From Prevotella sp. UBA2850 (GTDB lineage Bacteria; Bacteroidota; Bacteroidia; Bacteroidales; Bacteroidaceae), in NCBI GenBank assembly GCA_002350805.1, contig DEFO01000050.1, forward strand, positions 1 to 57,376: a DNA stretch of 57,376 nucleotides. Reading direction: 5' to 3'. The notes beneath the pieces were generated by a model. The model saw only the letters and a list, made by a program, of their open reading frames with translations. It was not told the DNA's origin and searched no databases. Positions 16,562 to 25,702 of the stretch are shown here, one piece after another. Positions within the stretch are counted from its first letter, which is position 1, and the number at the start of each line of letters is the position of its first letter. Made by a program: the position numbers and the translations under genes.

Positions 16562-17677
16562 TCATTTCAGCAACTCTGCGATGCGTTCCTCCAGCAGATT
16601 CTCGCCCCAGATGTTACGGCCGACGATGGTTCCGTCTTGCGCCACGAGCAATGTGAAGGGAATGCCCTTGATGTTATAGGCGGCAGAGGCGGCACTCTCC
16701 CACCCTTTCAGGTCGCTCATCTGTGGCCATGGCAGGGTGAGGTCCTTGATGGCTTTGAGCCAGGCCTCTTTCTTCGAGTCGAGCGATACGCCCACCACAC
16801 CGAAACCTTGCTTCTTGTATTTCTCATACAGGCGCTTCACACCGGGGATGGAGGCACGGCACGGTCCGCACCATGATGCCCAGAAGTCGACCAGTGTGAG
16901 CTTGTTTTTCTTGATATACTGCGACAGGCTCACCTTCTTTCCCTTCTCATTCGGCATGGTCAGGTCGATATAGGGCTTGCCCTCAGCGGTCTTGGCCTCT
17001 ATCTCCTGGTTCTTGCGCAGCTGGATGACATCGGGATGGTTGTCCCACTTCTTGGGAATCTCGGTGAGCATGCGGGCGACATCCTCATTATCGAAGACGA
17101 CGGCGCGCTCGGCAAAGAGGTTGATGCCGATGATATTGTCGAGGTTCATCTCGGCAAACTCCTGCTCAAACTTGATGATATCCGACTGAGCGACATTAGC
17201 CTCCTTCTCTTTCTCAGCGCGCTCGGCCTCACTCAGTTTCTGGTCGTCTGCAGCCGTGCGCAGGGCGATGATCTTCTGCATCTTGTCCAGATACTTGTCG
17301 GTCATCATCTTATAGATGCAGTTCAGGGGCGACCCGACGGCATAGTTCTTCATGTGGTCCTTCGAAAGTTCCACCTTCAACTCGGCTCCCGGCTCAGCAT
17401 ACAACTGCACCTGTATTGGCATTTTGATATGATTCATCTCCGGATAAGAGACGACGAGCGGGTACTGGGTAGTGGTGTCGTTGATGGGAACGACGAACTG
17501 GAACTTCCCGTCCTTGACTACGGTAGAGTCGAGCATGTTGTCACTCCAGGCCACTGACAGACGTACTGTTTGCCCATCGGCCAAGCCTACTGTGCGGCCA
17601 TTGATTTTACAGGGCTGCTGTGCAAAGCCCGTTGCTGTGCAGAGCAGCAGCAATGAAATGATAAACTGTTTTTTCAT
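16562..17677 (-). CDS. TlpA-like thioredoxin-fold protein, DUF4369 type
   Basis: This 371-residue exported protein has a signal peptide (residues 1-20, ending GFAQ), an N-terminal DUF4369-like beta domain (about 24-115: KINGRTVGLADGQTV onward), a charged helical linker (about 125-200) and a C-terminal thioredoxin-like domain with WCGPC (Cys270, Cys273) and the cis-Pro segment IKGIPFTLL. Such proteins act in the periplasm as membrane-distal thiol reductases or oxidases. I chose the ATG at 17677; the frame can be opened three codons earlier at a TTG. It is the last gene of the eight-gene minus-strand unit and follows its neighbour by 14 bp. Which partner it reduces is unknown; the linked SusCD importer suggests imported substrates. 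Confidence 0.85.
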   Translation of the reverse strand: MKKQFIISLLLLCTATGFAQQPCKINGRTVGLADGQTVRLSVAWSDNMLDSTVVKDGKFQFVVPINDTTTQYPLVVSYPEMNHIKMPIQVQLYAEPGAELKVELSKDHMKNYAVGSPLNCIYKMMTDKYLDKMQKIIALRTAADDQKLSEAERAEKEKEANVAQSDIIKFEQEFAEMNLDNIIGINLFAERAVVFDNEDVARMLTEIPKKWDNHPDVIQLRKNQEIEAKTAEGKPYIDLTMPNEKGKKVSLSQYIKKNKLTLVDFWASWCGPCRASIPGVKRLYEKYKKQGFGVVGVSLDSKKEAWLKAIKDLTLPWPQMSDLKGWESAASAAYNIKGIPFTLLVAQDGTIVGRNIWGENLLEERIAELLK

Positions 17678-17691
17678 ATAAATCAATACTT

Positions 17692-19053
17692 TTACATTTT
17701 CCTTCCACCAAGCACGTCTTCCAACATAGCTTTTGCATTTTTGTCGCTGGGCCGGAGGGCATCCCCCTCAGCGATGGTGCCGTCGGCATTGAGCACGATG
17801 AAACGTGGAATGCCCGCTATGCCCATCTCCTTCTGGAGGAATTGCTGGTCAGCCTTGGTGAGAATGAACTGTGCCCATTCGGGGTTGTCTTTCTTCAGCT
17901 TGGCCTTCCATTTCTCCACATTGTCATCGAGAGAGAAACTGATAAATTGAATCCGTTCGTCGTTTTTATACTCCTGATACAGCTTTTCGAAGAAAGGAAT
18001 CTCCCAGACACAAGGATGACACCATGTAGCCCAGTAGTCGAGGTAGAGCACCTTCCCGTAGAACTCAGAGATATGGTGCTGGTGGCCATTGATGTCATTG
18101 AAGGTGAAATCGGGGCATTTCTTACCCTTGGCCGCAAGCAGTTTCTCTTCTATCACCTCCTTAAACATATTGTTGAGCTGCTCATCTCCCAATCCTTGCA
18201 CGGCATTCCACAACCGTTGGGCATCAATTTTCTTCTCTGGCAGGAATGCCGAGAACGACAAGGCACCAATCAATGAGCGCCGATTCTCCAGACTGGGAAT
18301 ATTCTTCCATACGCAATCGATATACTCGAGTGTCTCTTCGGTAACTTCTCCCTCTTTCTTCACGTCGTGGGTCATCATATTATAGATGTATGAGTTCAGG
18401 AAGAATTCATCACGGTATTTGGGGTCGTTGATATCCACCTGTGAGAGCATCCCCTGATACTCAGCATCCTTGCGGAAGTTGCCACCTTGTGCCGTCACCT
18501 CTGCCTTACGTATGGTCATACGGTTCTTCAGATGAGTAAGCTCATTCTTCTGCAACAACATAGCTTGTTTCTCAGCCGGAAAAATGCCTATCATCTTGTT
18601 CAATGCCTTGTAGTCCGCCTCTTCTTGTGCCTTTGCAGCTGTGAAGTCAATAGGCTTCTCAGGTTTTACGGGCACATAGGTGGAAGGATAGAAAAGCATG
18701 TCGGCATTCATATACTCACATTCCGCGGCATACTTACCAGTATAGCTCACTTGCGACTTACCGTCCTTCAGTTGGATGGTGATTGTGAGTGTTTGTCCCG
18801 GCTCAACAATGGCGAAAAAGAACTCTTTTCGTTCCTCCAACTCCACAATCAGTTCCTTACGCTCGGTGATTTCCGGATTCTCCAGCACAGCCACACCCTT
18901 GTCGTCAAACACCAATGCTTTCTGCCAGGGAATGGACGTCTGTGCCTGCAAAGCCTTGTCTGCAACGATTACCTTCAGCAGCTGTGCCTGTGTGGGCAGC
19001 ACGAAAGCAATGCATGGGAGCATCAATAACAATGTGTAGTTTATTCTTTTCAT
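17692..19053 (-). CDS. TlpA-like thioredoxin-fold protein with CHPC active site
   Basis: This 453-residue protein has a signal peptide (residues 1-23, ending PTQAQ), a beta-rich N-terminal domain of the same type as its neighbours, a helical middle section and a C-terminal thioredoxin domain. The active site reads WCHPC (Cys345, Cys348) in place of WCGPC. His at the second position between the cysteines is known from other thioredoxin-fold oxidants (DsbA uses CPHC) and usually raises redox potential, so this copy may have a different redox role (inference). The cis-Pro loop IAGIPRFIV is intact. I chose the ATG at 19053, which starts the signal peptide; a longer frame to 19098 adds a charged leader without purpose. 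It sits 65 bp downstream of the next TlpA-like gene. Confidence 0.85.
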   Translation of the reverse strand: MKRINYTLLLMLPCIAFVLPTQAQLLKVIVADKALQAQTSIPWQKALVFDDKGVAVLENPEITERKELIVELEERKEFFFAIVEPGQTLTITIQLKDGKSQVSYTGKYAAECEYMNADMLFYPSTYVPVKPEKPIDFTAAKAQEEADYKALNKMIGIFPAEKQAMLLQKNELTHLKNRMTIRKAEVTAQGGNFRKDAEYQGMLSQVDINDPKYRDEFFLNSYIYNMMTHDVKKEGEVTEETLEYIDCVWKNIPSLENRRSLIGALSFSAFLPEKKIDAQRLWNAVQGLGDEQLNNMFKEVIEEKLLAAKGKKCPDFTFNDINGHQHHISEFYGKVLYLDYWATWCHPCVWEIPFFEKLYQEYKNDERIQFISFSLDDNVEKWKAKLKKDNPEWAQFILTKADQQFLQKEMGIAGIPRFIVLNADGTIAEGDALRPSDKNAKAMLEDVLGGRKM

Positions 19054-19118
19054 TTTACCTTTATTTTTGATTCTTCCTATGCTTTTGGGTAAGGGCACAT
19101 GAAGTAATAGGTGAAAGT

Positions 19119-20570
19119 TTACTCTCCAAGAATCTTGTCGATACGCTCGCGGAAGTCGGGAGCACTTGGACGGAACGCCTCACTATTGTTAATGGTGCCG
19201 TCTGCATTGATGATAACGAAACGAGGTATGCCGGTGATGCCCCACTGCTTGCTGATAAGCTCATACTCCTCTTTGTTACACAGGAACTGTAGCCATTCGG
19301 GCTTGTCCTTCTCCAGTTTGTTATGCCATGTCTGTTTGTTGCTGTCGATGCTGATGCTGATAAACTGTATCTTCGGATTATCCTTATAGTGAGCCACATG
19401 CTTCTCGATATGAGGGATCTCGGCGCAGCAGGGTCCGCACCAGGTAGCCCAGATGTCGATATATAGCACCTTGCCGAAATACTCTGACAGTTTATGGGGA
19501 TTACCTTGCGGATCAGAGAAGCTCACATCCGGACAGGGTTGACCAGACTTGGTGGCCATACGCGACTCGTAGATAGGCTGGAAATAATCGAGGGTGCGCT
19601 TGGGTGATGCCTTCTTGAATGCCTCCCAGAACTTATCCATCTCGAATATCTTACCACTATAACTTGTATTGAAGATGAGCATGCCTAAGTCGCTGAGCAG
19701 GTGATGGCGCACTTTCTCGTTGGTAAACAGTTGGTCTGTATTCTTAATATAGTCCAGCGCATAGGCTGTCAGATCCTGATCGTGCATCGTGGTGGTCATC
19801 TTACTGTTGAGCAAGCGCTGCGGCAGACGATAGATCTGGTCTACACCCAGTTCATCGTTGGGGTTAATACGACTGAGCAGCTGCTGATACAAAGCATCTT
19901 TCTTCAGATCCATCTTCCAAGCGTGTGCCCTGGTCTCGGTGAGGTCGAGCAGGTTGGAGAGACTGCGCACCTCAGTACGATGTAGATAGTCGGCACGGCG
20001 GTCGGCATCTTTCACGGCATTGGCCGCTTTCTTCGTGGCTGCATAATGCTGTTCGAGTCGGCGGTAAGCCTCGTCAAAGGTAATGGTGTCACGTCTCTGC
20101 TTCTCCAAATATGCTTTATGTTCATTAATCTCTTCCTCGCTTAAATCCTCAAAATCTTCCGGATCGAAAGAGCGGGGTGCCATACGCTCGGGAGTAAACT
20201 TGCCCTCTTCAAAGAGAAATCTTGACTCGGCTACGTTGTCGCCCTTATACTTGGCTTGAGGTTTGTCATTCTTCATCAGGACCTCTACCGAGATCGTTTT
20301 CCCGGGTTCCACTAATGCAGGGATAAACCCGGCTGAGCCCAGCATCATGTTCACCTCGGTGGGGGCCTTCACCTTCTCGGTATTATTGTAAGTCCACACC
20401 CCTTTCTCATCAAATTCCATATTGAGGAACTCACCGTGGTTGATGAACATGGCCTGCTTCTGCAGTGCCTTATCCTTAACCGTTACCTTCAGCAACTGTG
20501 CCTGTGAGGGCAGCACGAAGGCTGCCCCGACAAGCATCATCGTTATTTTCTTAAATACGTTTTTCATCAT
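19119..20570 (-). CDS. TlpA-like thioredoxin-fold protein with CGPCC
   Basis: This 483-residue protein has a signal peptide (residues 1-24, ending PSQAQ), an N-terminal beta domain like that of the next gene (both begin QLLKV.V.DKALQ), a long acidic helical linker (about 135-180, rich in Glu) and a C-terminal thioredoxin domain with WCGPCC (Cys378, Cys381 and an extra Cys382). The cis-Pro segment is ITGIPRFVI. The third cysteine beside the dithiol is unusual and could change resolving chemistry. It directly follows the SusD gene (26 bp) in what looks like one transcript. Function as a periplasmic disulfide reductase is likely from the family; the substrate is unknown. Confidence 0.85.
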   Translation of the reverse strand: MMKNVFKKITMMLVGAAFVLPSQAQLLKVTVKDKALQKQAMFINHGEFLNMEFDEKGVWTYNNTEKVKAPTEVNMMLGSAGFIPALVEPGKTISVEVLMKNDKPQAKYKGDNVAESRFLFEEGKFTPERMAPRSFDPEDFEDLSEEEINEHKAYLEKQRRDTITFDEAYRRLEQHYAATKKAANAVKDADRRADYLHRTEVRSLSNLLDLTETRAHAWKMDLKKDALYQQLLSRINPNDELGVDQIYRLPQRLLNSKMTTTMHDQDLTAYALDYIKNTDQLFTNEKVRHHLLSDLGMLIFNTSYSGKIFEMDKFWEAFKKASPKRTLDYFQPIYESRMATKSGQPCPDVSFSDPQGNPHKLSEYFGKVLYIDIWATWCGPCCAEIPHIEKHVAHYKDNPKIQFISISIDSNKQTWHNKLEKDKPEWLQFLCNKEEYELISKQWGITGIPRFVIINADGTINNSEAFRPSAPDFRERIDKILGE

Positions 20571-20596
20571 AACTATGATTTCTAAACTATGAACTA

Positions 20597-22009
20597 TTAA
20601 TAGTTTTGCGTCAACGTAGGATTATAACGTGTGGCGTTAGCTGGGAATGGTAATACCCAAAGAGGAGATTCCGGTTTGATACTGAAAGTACCATAATCAC
20701 CTAAACTACGAGTAATGGTGCGCTTATAGTTAGCCTCGGTGTTCCAACGCTTGCAGTCGAAGAAATTCTCATAAGTGCCGATACACTCGATCCACTTGGC
20801 TCTTTGCAACATGGCCATGGCCTCTTGTTCTGAAGGATTTCCCTGAGCGAACGGCACGTAGTTCTCCACTCGCTTGGCGCGTACTTTGTCAACCTGCTGC
20901 AGACCTTCCATAATCTTGCCTGTGCGGATGAGACACTCTGCTGCGTCATAATAAACATGGTCGCTGATGATACCCCAGACATTTCCCATTGTGCCCCAAC
21001 CTTGATACTGTAGCACACCGGGGATACCGGCTGTCCATGAGGGATTCCAACCGCCCATCAAGTCGTAGTTCACCACATAGTCTCCATCTTCGAACAGCGT
21101 ACCACTCTCGAGAGATAAGTTAATAAACGTAGGACAAACACGTGTGGATCCACCGACATAAAGCAGGTTGTTTTCCATATCCTGAGTCAGTGACCAGCTC
21201 ATGGTGTTGATAATTTCCGAACGGTCTTGAATGAGGCTGTTAATGCGCAGTGAGGCCTGGGCGTACGGCAGAGCTTCGCTATAGTGCTTCATCTGCATGA
21301 GCACTTTGGCGCGGAAGGCATTGCCGAAAGCCTGGTCGACACGTTCCACATTGGGGTTCTTCTGTGGCAACTGGGCAATCACCTCATCTGAACAGTCGTC
21401 AAGAATACGGCGGTAGGTTTCTGCCAGCGACAGTTTCTCTTTGGTCTCACCCACATTGGTGTTGTCAACGTAAGCGATACCACCTTCATTCTCGGCAGTG
21501 GCATCGTCGTACTGCTTGGCATAGATGCAAACCATCAGCCAGTGGAAATAAGCACGCAGCATGCGGGCCTCTGCGATATACTGATCTTTCCTGGTACCAT
21601 CACCAGTAGCATCAGGCATTTTCGAGATAATCACGTTCATGGCATTAATATGCTTATAGGCATCGTTGTACCGGGTGTCTTCGGTAGTCAGGGCAGCACG
21701 GTCAACACTTTCGTCGTATGCCATATTAGCATACTCGACAGTGTTCTTCTGTGAAATCACTTCGGGCACAGAACTCCATTGGCCAAGAACTTCGTTACAG
21801 ATGATGGCGATGTCCTCGTTAGGATCTTTATACAGGTGATATTCAGTGTTGAGCAGGGCTTCCAGATCGTTCACATTCTCAAGCGTGGTCTTTCCTTTCG
21901 GGATGATATCCAGCTTATCGTCACAGGAAGAGAAGGAACCACAGGCAAGCAGCAAGAGGCATGAAGCAAAACTCGTTTTCAATACCTTGTTATATATAGA
22001 AGTCTTCAT
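20597..22009 (-). CDS. SusD/RagB-like surface lipoprotein
   Basis: This protein of about 470 residues begins with a lipoprotein signal whose lipobox FSSC precedes DDKLDIIPKGK. It has the family pattern: an N-terminal segment with LENVNDLEALLN, TPR-like helices in the first half (YKHINAMNVIISKMPDA, then AEARMLRAYFHWLMV) and the late SusD block RAKWIECIGTYENFFDCKRW. SusD proteins sit on the cell surface and close over the SusC barrel to capture substrate. The ATG at 22009 gives a compact signal peptide; an in-frame ATG at 22027 is possible. It lies 36 bp after SusC. No carbohydrate enzyme gene is in this transcript, so a glycan substrate is not implied; RagB-like peptide uptake is an alternative. 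Confidence 0.9.
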   Translation of the reverse strand: MKTSIYNKVLKTSFASCLLLLACGSFSSCDDKLDIIPKGKTTLENVNDLEALLNTEYHLYKDPNEDIAIICNEVLGQWSSVPEVISQKNTVEYANMAYDESVDRAALTTEDTRYNDAYKHINAMNVIISKMPDATGDGTRKDQYIAEARMLRAYFHWLMVCIYAKQYDDATAENEGGIAYVDNTNVGETKEKLSLAETYRRILDDCSDEVIAQLPQKNPNVERVDQAFGNAFRAKVLMQMKHYSEALPYAQASLRINSLIQDRSEIINTMSWSLTQDMENNLLYVGGSTRVCPTFINLSLESGTLFEDGDYVVNYDLMGGWNPSWTAGIPGVLQYQGWGTMGNVWGIISDHVYYDAAECLIRTGKIMEGLQQVDKVRAKRVENYVPFAQGNPSEQEAMAMLQRAKWIECIGTYENFFDCKRWNTEANYKRTITRSLGDYGTFSIKPESPLWVLPFPANATRYNPTLTQNY

Positions 22010-22062
22010 ATTCTTTTCTTTATTCATTAATAATTATGGTTCTATTAAAGTCATTGACTATT

Positions 22063-25000
22063 TTAGAAGTTCACGTGCAAGCTCATGGTATAGCTGCGAG
22101 GAGCTTTGTTCAGTGGTGTTCCTCCAGTAGGACTGTTAGCCTCCGGGTCAATATCATACTTGTTGCGCACCCACGTACATACGTTGTTCATCTGCAGGCG
22201 CAGACGGATAGCGTTCATACCAATCTTGCGGCACCAGTTCTTCGGGAAGTTGTAACCCAGAACCAGGTTGCGCAGTTTCAGGTAATCAGCTGGTACGACA
22301 TTGATATCCATATATTGAGTATACGATCCACCGATAATATTTGAGCCTCCCAAATAACCGTTTGCCAGGTATTCAGTCTCACTGCCCGATGTCCAATAAT
22401 TCAAAGCGCTGGCAGGGACGCTGCCCTTATAGCCATACTCACTACCTATCCATCCACTCCATTGGTCCACATTGGCTCTCATCACATGACCGCCATAGTA
22501 GGAGAACATGGCTGACAGAGAGAATCCGCCATAGGTAATCTCAGGGGTAAAGCTTGACATCACCTTAGGATCGAGTGAACCGCTGTACACGGCATCCTCT
22601 ATCTTGAAGTCGCTGCTATATATCTCAGATGCGTGCTTCTCACCGTCGGCTCCATACCAGTTGATAGCCTGTATGTTGGAACCTTCTTCTTTCGTGATAC
22701 CTGCATACTTGTATGAGAACAGCGAGTGAACAGGATAGCCTTTATGCAGAGTCCATACATTCAGATATTCAAATCCAGAGCTTACCTCATGGTCTATTTT
22801 TGTCACTTCGTTCTTGTTGTAGGAAATGTTAAATGCAGCATTGATGCCCAGGCTGTTGCGTGTCTCAGGCTTCAGAATCTGTCCGTTCAGTTGCAACTCT
22901 ATACCGCGGTTGGTCATTTTTCCATTATTAATGGTAAGCTGGCTCCAACCTGTGGTCGGATCAAGGTCGGTCACGGTAAGCAAATCAGAACCTTTCTTCA
23001 GGTAGTAGTCCAACGAACCGCTCAAACGGTTGCTCCACAGCGAGAAGTCAAGACCGAGGTTATAGGATGCTGTCTTCTCCCAACGCAACTGGTCGTTTGG
23101 TGGGGTGTCGAGTTTCGCGCCAAGATTGCCATAGATAAATTCGTTGGAAAGTGTTGCGGTGAGGTAGGAAGAAACCGACGAGTCGATATTACCAGTCAGA
23201 CCATAGCTGGCACGCAGCTTCAAGGCGTCAATCCAGTTGTATTGTTTCATAAAGGCCTCATTATGGATGTTCCAGCTGGCACCTACTGACCATAGCGGAC
23301 GACCGCGGAACTTCGGATCGGCACCAAACAGGTCGGTCTTATCCACACGGTAGGAGAACGATGCCGAGTAGCGGCTGTCGTAGGTGTAATTGCCCGTGAA
23401 ATACACCGAATAGAAGCGGTGCAGGATATCGGAGGTGCTGAAGTCGTCACTGTCGGGAGCACCTGACATGGTGTAGAGGTTACCCACTGCAGAACCTGCA
23501 CCATACAAATCCTTAAGTTCGGCATAGTTCATCAGACCGGAACGGTTGGTTTGTGTCTGGTCGTCATAACCCATGAGGAGGTTAGCATATGTCTTTGTGT
23601 TCGACTGACGGAACTCAAAACCTGCCAATGCCTCAACGGCATGTTTTCCGGCAAAGGTGTGCTCATAAGCGGTCTGAGCACGGAAAGTATAATAAGCGCC
23701 TTCGCTGGTATCGGTTTTCAACTGTCCTCCCTCAGGAATGTGGTGCTTGATAACATTTACGGGTACCATGATGGGTTCCCAGTTCTCATCATAGTCTTCC
23801 ACCATCTCTATGGTACTCTGCGTGTAGAGGTCGTACAGATAGTTCATCTCATGAGAGCCGGCTTCCAACAATCTGTTTCTCTTGTAATAGATATCCTCAT
23901 ATTGGAAGTGGGCACTAGCTGTCCAACCAGGAAGAATGGTTGCCGTAGCACTGGCAAACGAGCGAATGTTGGTGCGACGGGTTTTGCTAAAGTTCATGTT
24001 CAACTCATTGAGCGGATAGTAGGCAGCGTCTTTCAATCCTATAGTAGGATCAGATAACGTTGGCTCATCAAGTGCGATATATGCCTCTAATCCGGCAGCA
24101 GAGCCGTCAGCATTAAACATGCTTTGATAAGGATGGAATCCGTTGAGGCCTGTCAGTTCTCCGAGTATACCCGTTGTATGTGTCTTTCCACGCTCACTGA
24201 TGATGTTAGCTCCAAAAGAGAGTTTCAGCCATTTCGTTGCATCCAAATCACCACGATAGCTGAAAGTGAGCGCATTGTTGTGTTCTTTCACCAATCCCAG
24301 ATTGTCGCCTTTATAGTTCAGTACGATGCTTGAGTTCAGGTACTTTCCACGAGTGCGCAATGCCAGGTTGTACTGTTGCAGCACCTTCGTACGCTCATAG
24401 ACATCCTGCCACTCCTTACGGTAGTTGTTTTGTGCCATACGACTGAGCTGAGACTCCATATCACTGCTGCTCAGTGTGCCAAGGTGATTGGCTACCAGCA
24501 GGCGCAGAACAGGAGAAAGTGTTCTTTTATTAGTGTCATATTGACTTAATACTGTTTCGAAGGCAGTCTGGTCGGCATTTTTCTTCATGCTGTTGAAGTT
24601 GTATTTCTCCAACTCAATAAACTGTGCGGCATTGGCCCATTTATAGTTATCGTAGTTCTGTTTCTCACTGATGGTGATGTCAGTACTGAAGTCTACCTCC
24701 AGCTTCTCCTGATGGGCGCGCTTGGTGGTGATGACGATGACACCGTTAGAGGCGCGGGCACCGTAGATTGCAGCTGCAGAAGCGTCCTTCAGAACGGTAA
24801 TGTTCTCAATGTTGTAGGGGTTCACGGTCTCGATACTTCCCTCGATGGGCAGTCCGTCAACAACCACCAATGGGTTGGTCTTGGCCTGGAACGAGCTGAT
24901 ACCACGGATAGTGAGCGTGCTCTCACCGCTGCCGTTCAGTCCGTTCTTATAACTCATCAAACCGGGAATTTGTCCTTCCAGGTTCTCTACGATAGTACCT

Positions 25001-25665
25001 GTGTGGCGCTCATCGAGTTTCTTCGAGCTGATGAGCTGGTAAGAACCTGTTGCGTTCTCGCGCTTGATGTTCTGATAACCGGTCACCAGCACCTCGTCGA
25101 GCAGGTTCTCGTCGGCATCGAGCTTGATGAGCAGGAAGGTCTCTTTGGGCGACACGCGCACCGTCTTGGTCTTCATACCCACATACGAGATTTCCAGCAC
25201 GGGCTCCCTGCCCTCTGCCAAGATGGTGAACTGGCCGTCGAGGTCGGTGGTCACACCCGTGTCGGTGCCCTTCAGCTTGACGGTAACGCCTGGCAGCGAC
25301 TCCTCGTTCTCGTCCATCACCATACCCGTAATGTTCTTCTTGAAATACTGGTGGGTTTTGTTGGCTTTCTTGAGGATGACCGTACCCTTGCTAATCTCGT
25401 AGTCAACACCTGCTATCATGTAGAAAATGCGGTTGCACAGCTGCTCGAGCGTCGCATTCTTGTAGACACATGTGATGGGCGGCACGCCCTGCACATCTTC
25501 CTTCTTGTACACAAACTGATAGCCAGTCTTCTTACGCAGGTCCTTGGTCACCTGCTCAATGGTTTGGTTCTTGTAGTTGACGTCGTAGGTCTGCGCCTTC
25601 ACCGTTGATGGCAGGGCCACCAAGAGGGCTACAACGAGCGACATCGCGAATAGGATTTTTTTCAT
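22063..25665 (-). CDS. SusC/RagA-like TonB-dependent transporter with STN domain
   Basis: This 1200-residue outer-membrane protein has a signal peptide (residues 1-24, ending VKAQ), an STN (secretin/TonB N-terminal) domain at about 28-100, a carboxypeptidase-regulatory-like domain at about 114-190 (ITGMVMDENEESLPGVTVKLKG), the plug (about 205-330 with PLVVVDGLPIEGSI and YGARASNGVI typical of SusC) and the barrel, ending MSLHVNF. The STN domain is the part that contacts a FecR anti-sigma factor, which matches the FecR gene 37 bp upstream and the divergent ECF sigma gene. With the SusD partner it forms a pedal-bin importer. The substrate is unknown; five linked thioredoxin-fold proteins point to something with disulfides or redox chemistry (inference). 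Confidence 0.93.
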   Translation of the reverse strand: MKKILFAMSLVVALLVALPSTVKAQTYDVNYKNQTIEQVTKDLRKKTGYQFVYKKEDVQGVPPITCVYKNATLEQLCNRIFYMIAGVDYEISKGTVILKKANKTHQYFKKNITGMVMDENEESLPGVTVKLKGTDTGVTTDLDGQFTILAEGREPVLEISYVGMKTKTVRVSPKETFLLIKLDADENLLDEVLVTGYQNIKRENATGSYQLISSKKLDERHTGTIVENLEGQIPGLMSYKNGLNGSGESTLTIRGISSFQAKTNPLVVVDGLPIEGSIETVNPYNIENITVLKDASAAAIYGARASNGVIVITTKRAHQEKLEVDFSTDITISEKQNYDNYKWANAAQFIELEKYNFNSMKKNADQTAFETVLSQYDTNKRTLSPVLRLLVANHLGTLSSSDMESQLSRMAQNNYRKEWQDVYERTKVLQQYNLALRTRGKYLNSSIVLNYKGDNLGLVKEHNNALTFSYRGDLDATKWLKLSFGANIISERGKTHTTGILGELTGLNGFHPYQSMFNADGSAAGLEAYIALDEPTLSDPTIGLKDAAYYPLNELNMNFSKTRRTNIRSFASATATILPGWTASAHFQYEDIYYKRNRLLEAGSHEMNYLYDLYTQSTIEMVEDYDENWEPIMVPVNVIKHHIPEGGQLKTDTSEGAYYTFRAQTAYEHTFAGKHAVEALAGFEFRQSNTKTYANLLMGYDDQTQTNRSGLMNYAELKDLYGAGSAVGNLYTMSGAPDSDDFSTSDILHRFYSVYFTGNYTYDSRYSASFSYRVDKTDLFGADPKFRGRPLWSVGASWNIHNEAFMKQYNWIDALKLRASYGLTGNIDSSVSSYLTATLSNEFIYGNLGAKLDTPPNDQLRWEKTASYNLGLDFSLWSNRLSGSLDYYLKKGSDLLTVTDLDPTTGWSQLTINNGKMTNRGIELQLNGQILKPETRNSLGINAAFNISYNKNEVTKIDHEVSSGFEYLNVWTLHKGYPVHSLFSYKYAGITKEEGSNIQAINWYGADGEKHASEIYSSDFKIEDAVYSGSLDPKVMSSFTPEITYGGFSLSAMFSYYGGHVMRANVDQWSGWIGSEYGYKGSVPASALNYWTSGSETEYLANGYLGGSNIIGGSYTQYMDINVVPADYLKLRNLVLGYNFPKNWCRKIGMNAIRLRLQMNNVCTWVRNKYDIDPEANSPTGGTPLNKAPRSYTMSLHVNF

Positions 25666-25702
25666 AAGATGTATTGATTAATAAATGGTTGATTGCTGAT
25701 AG

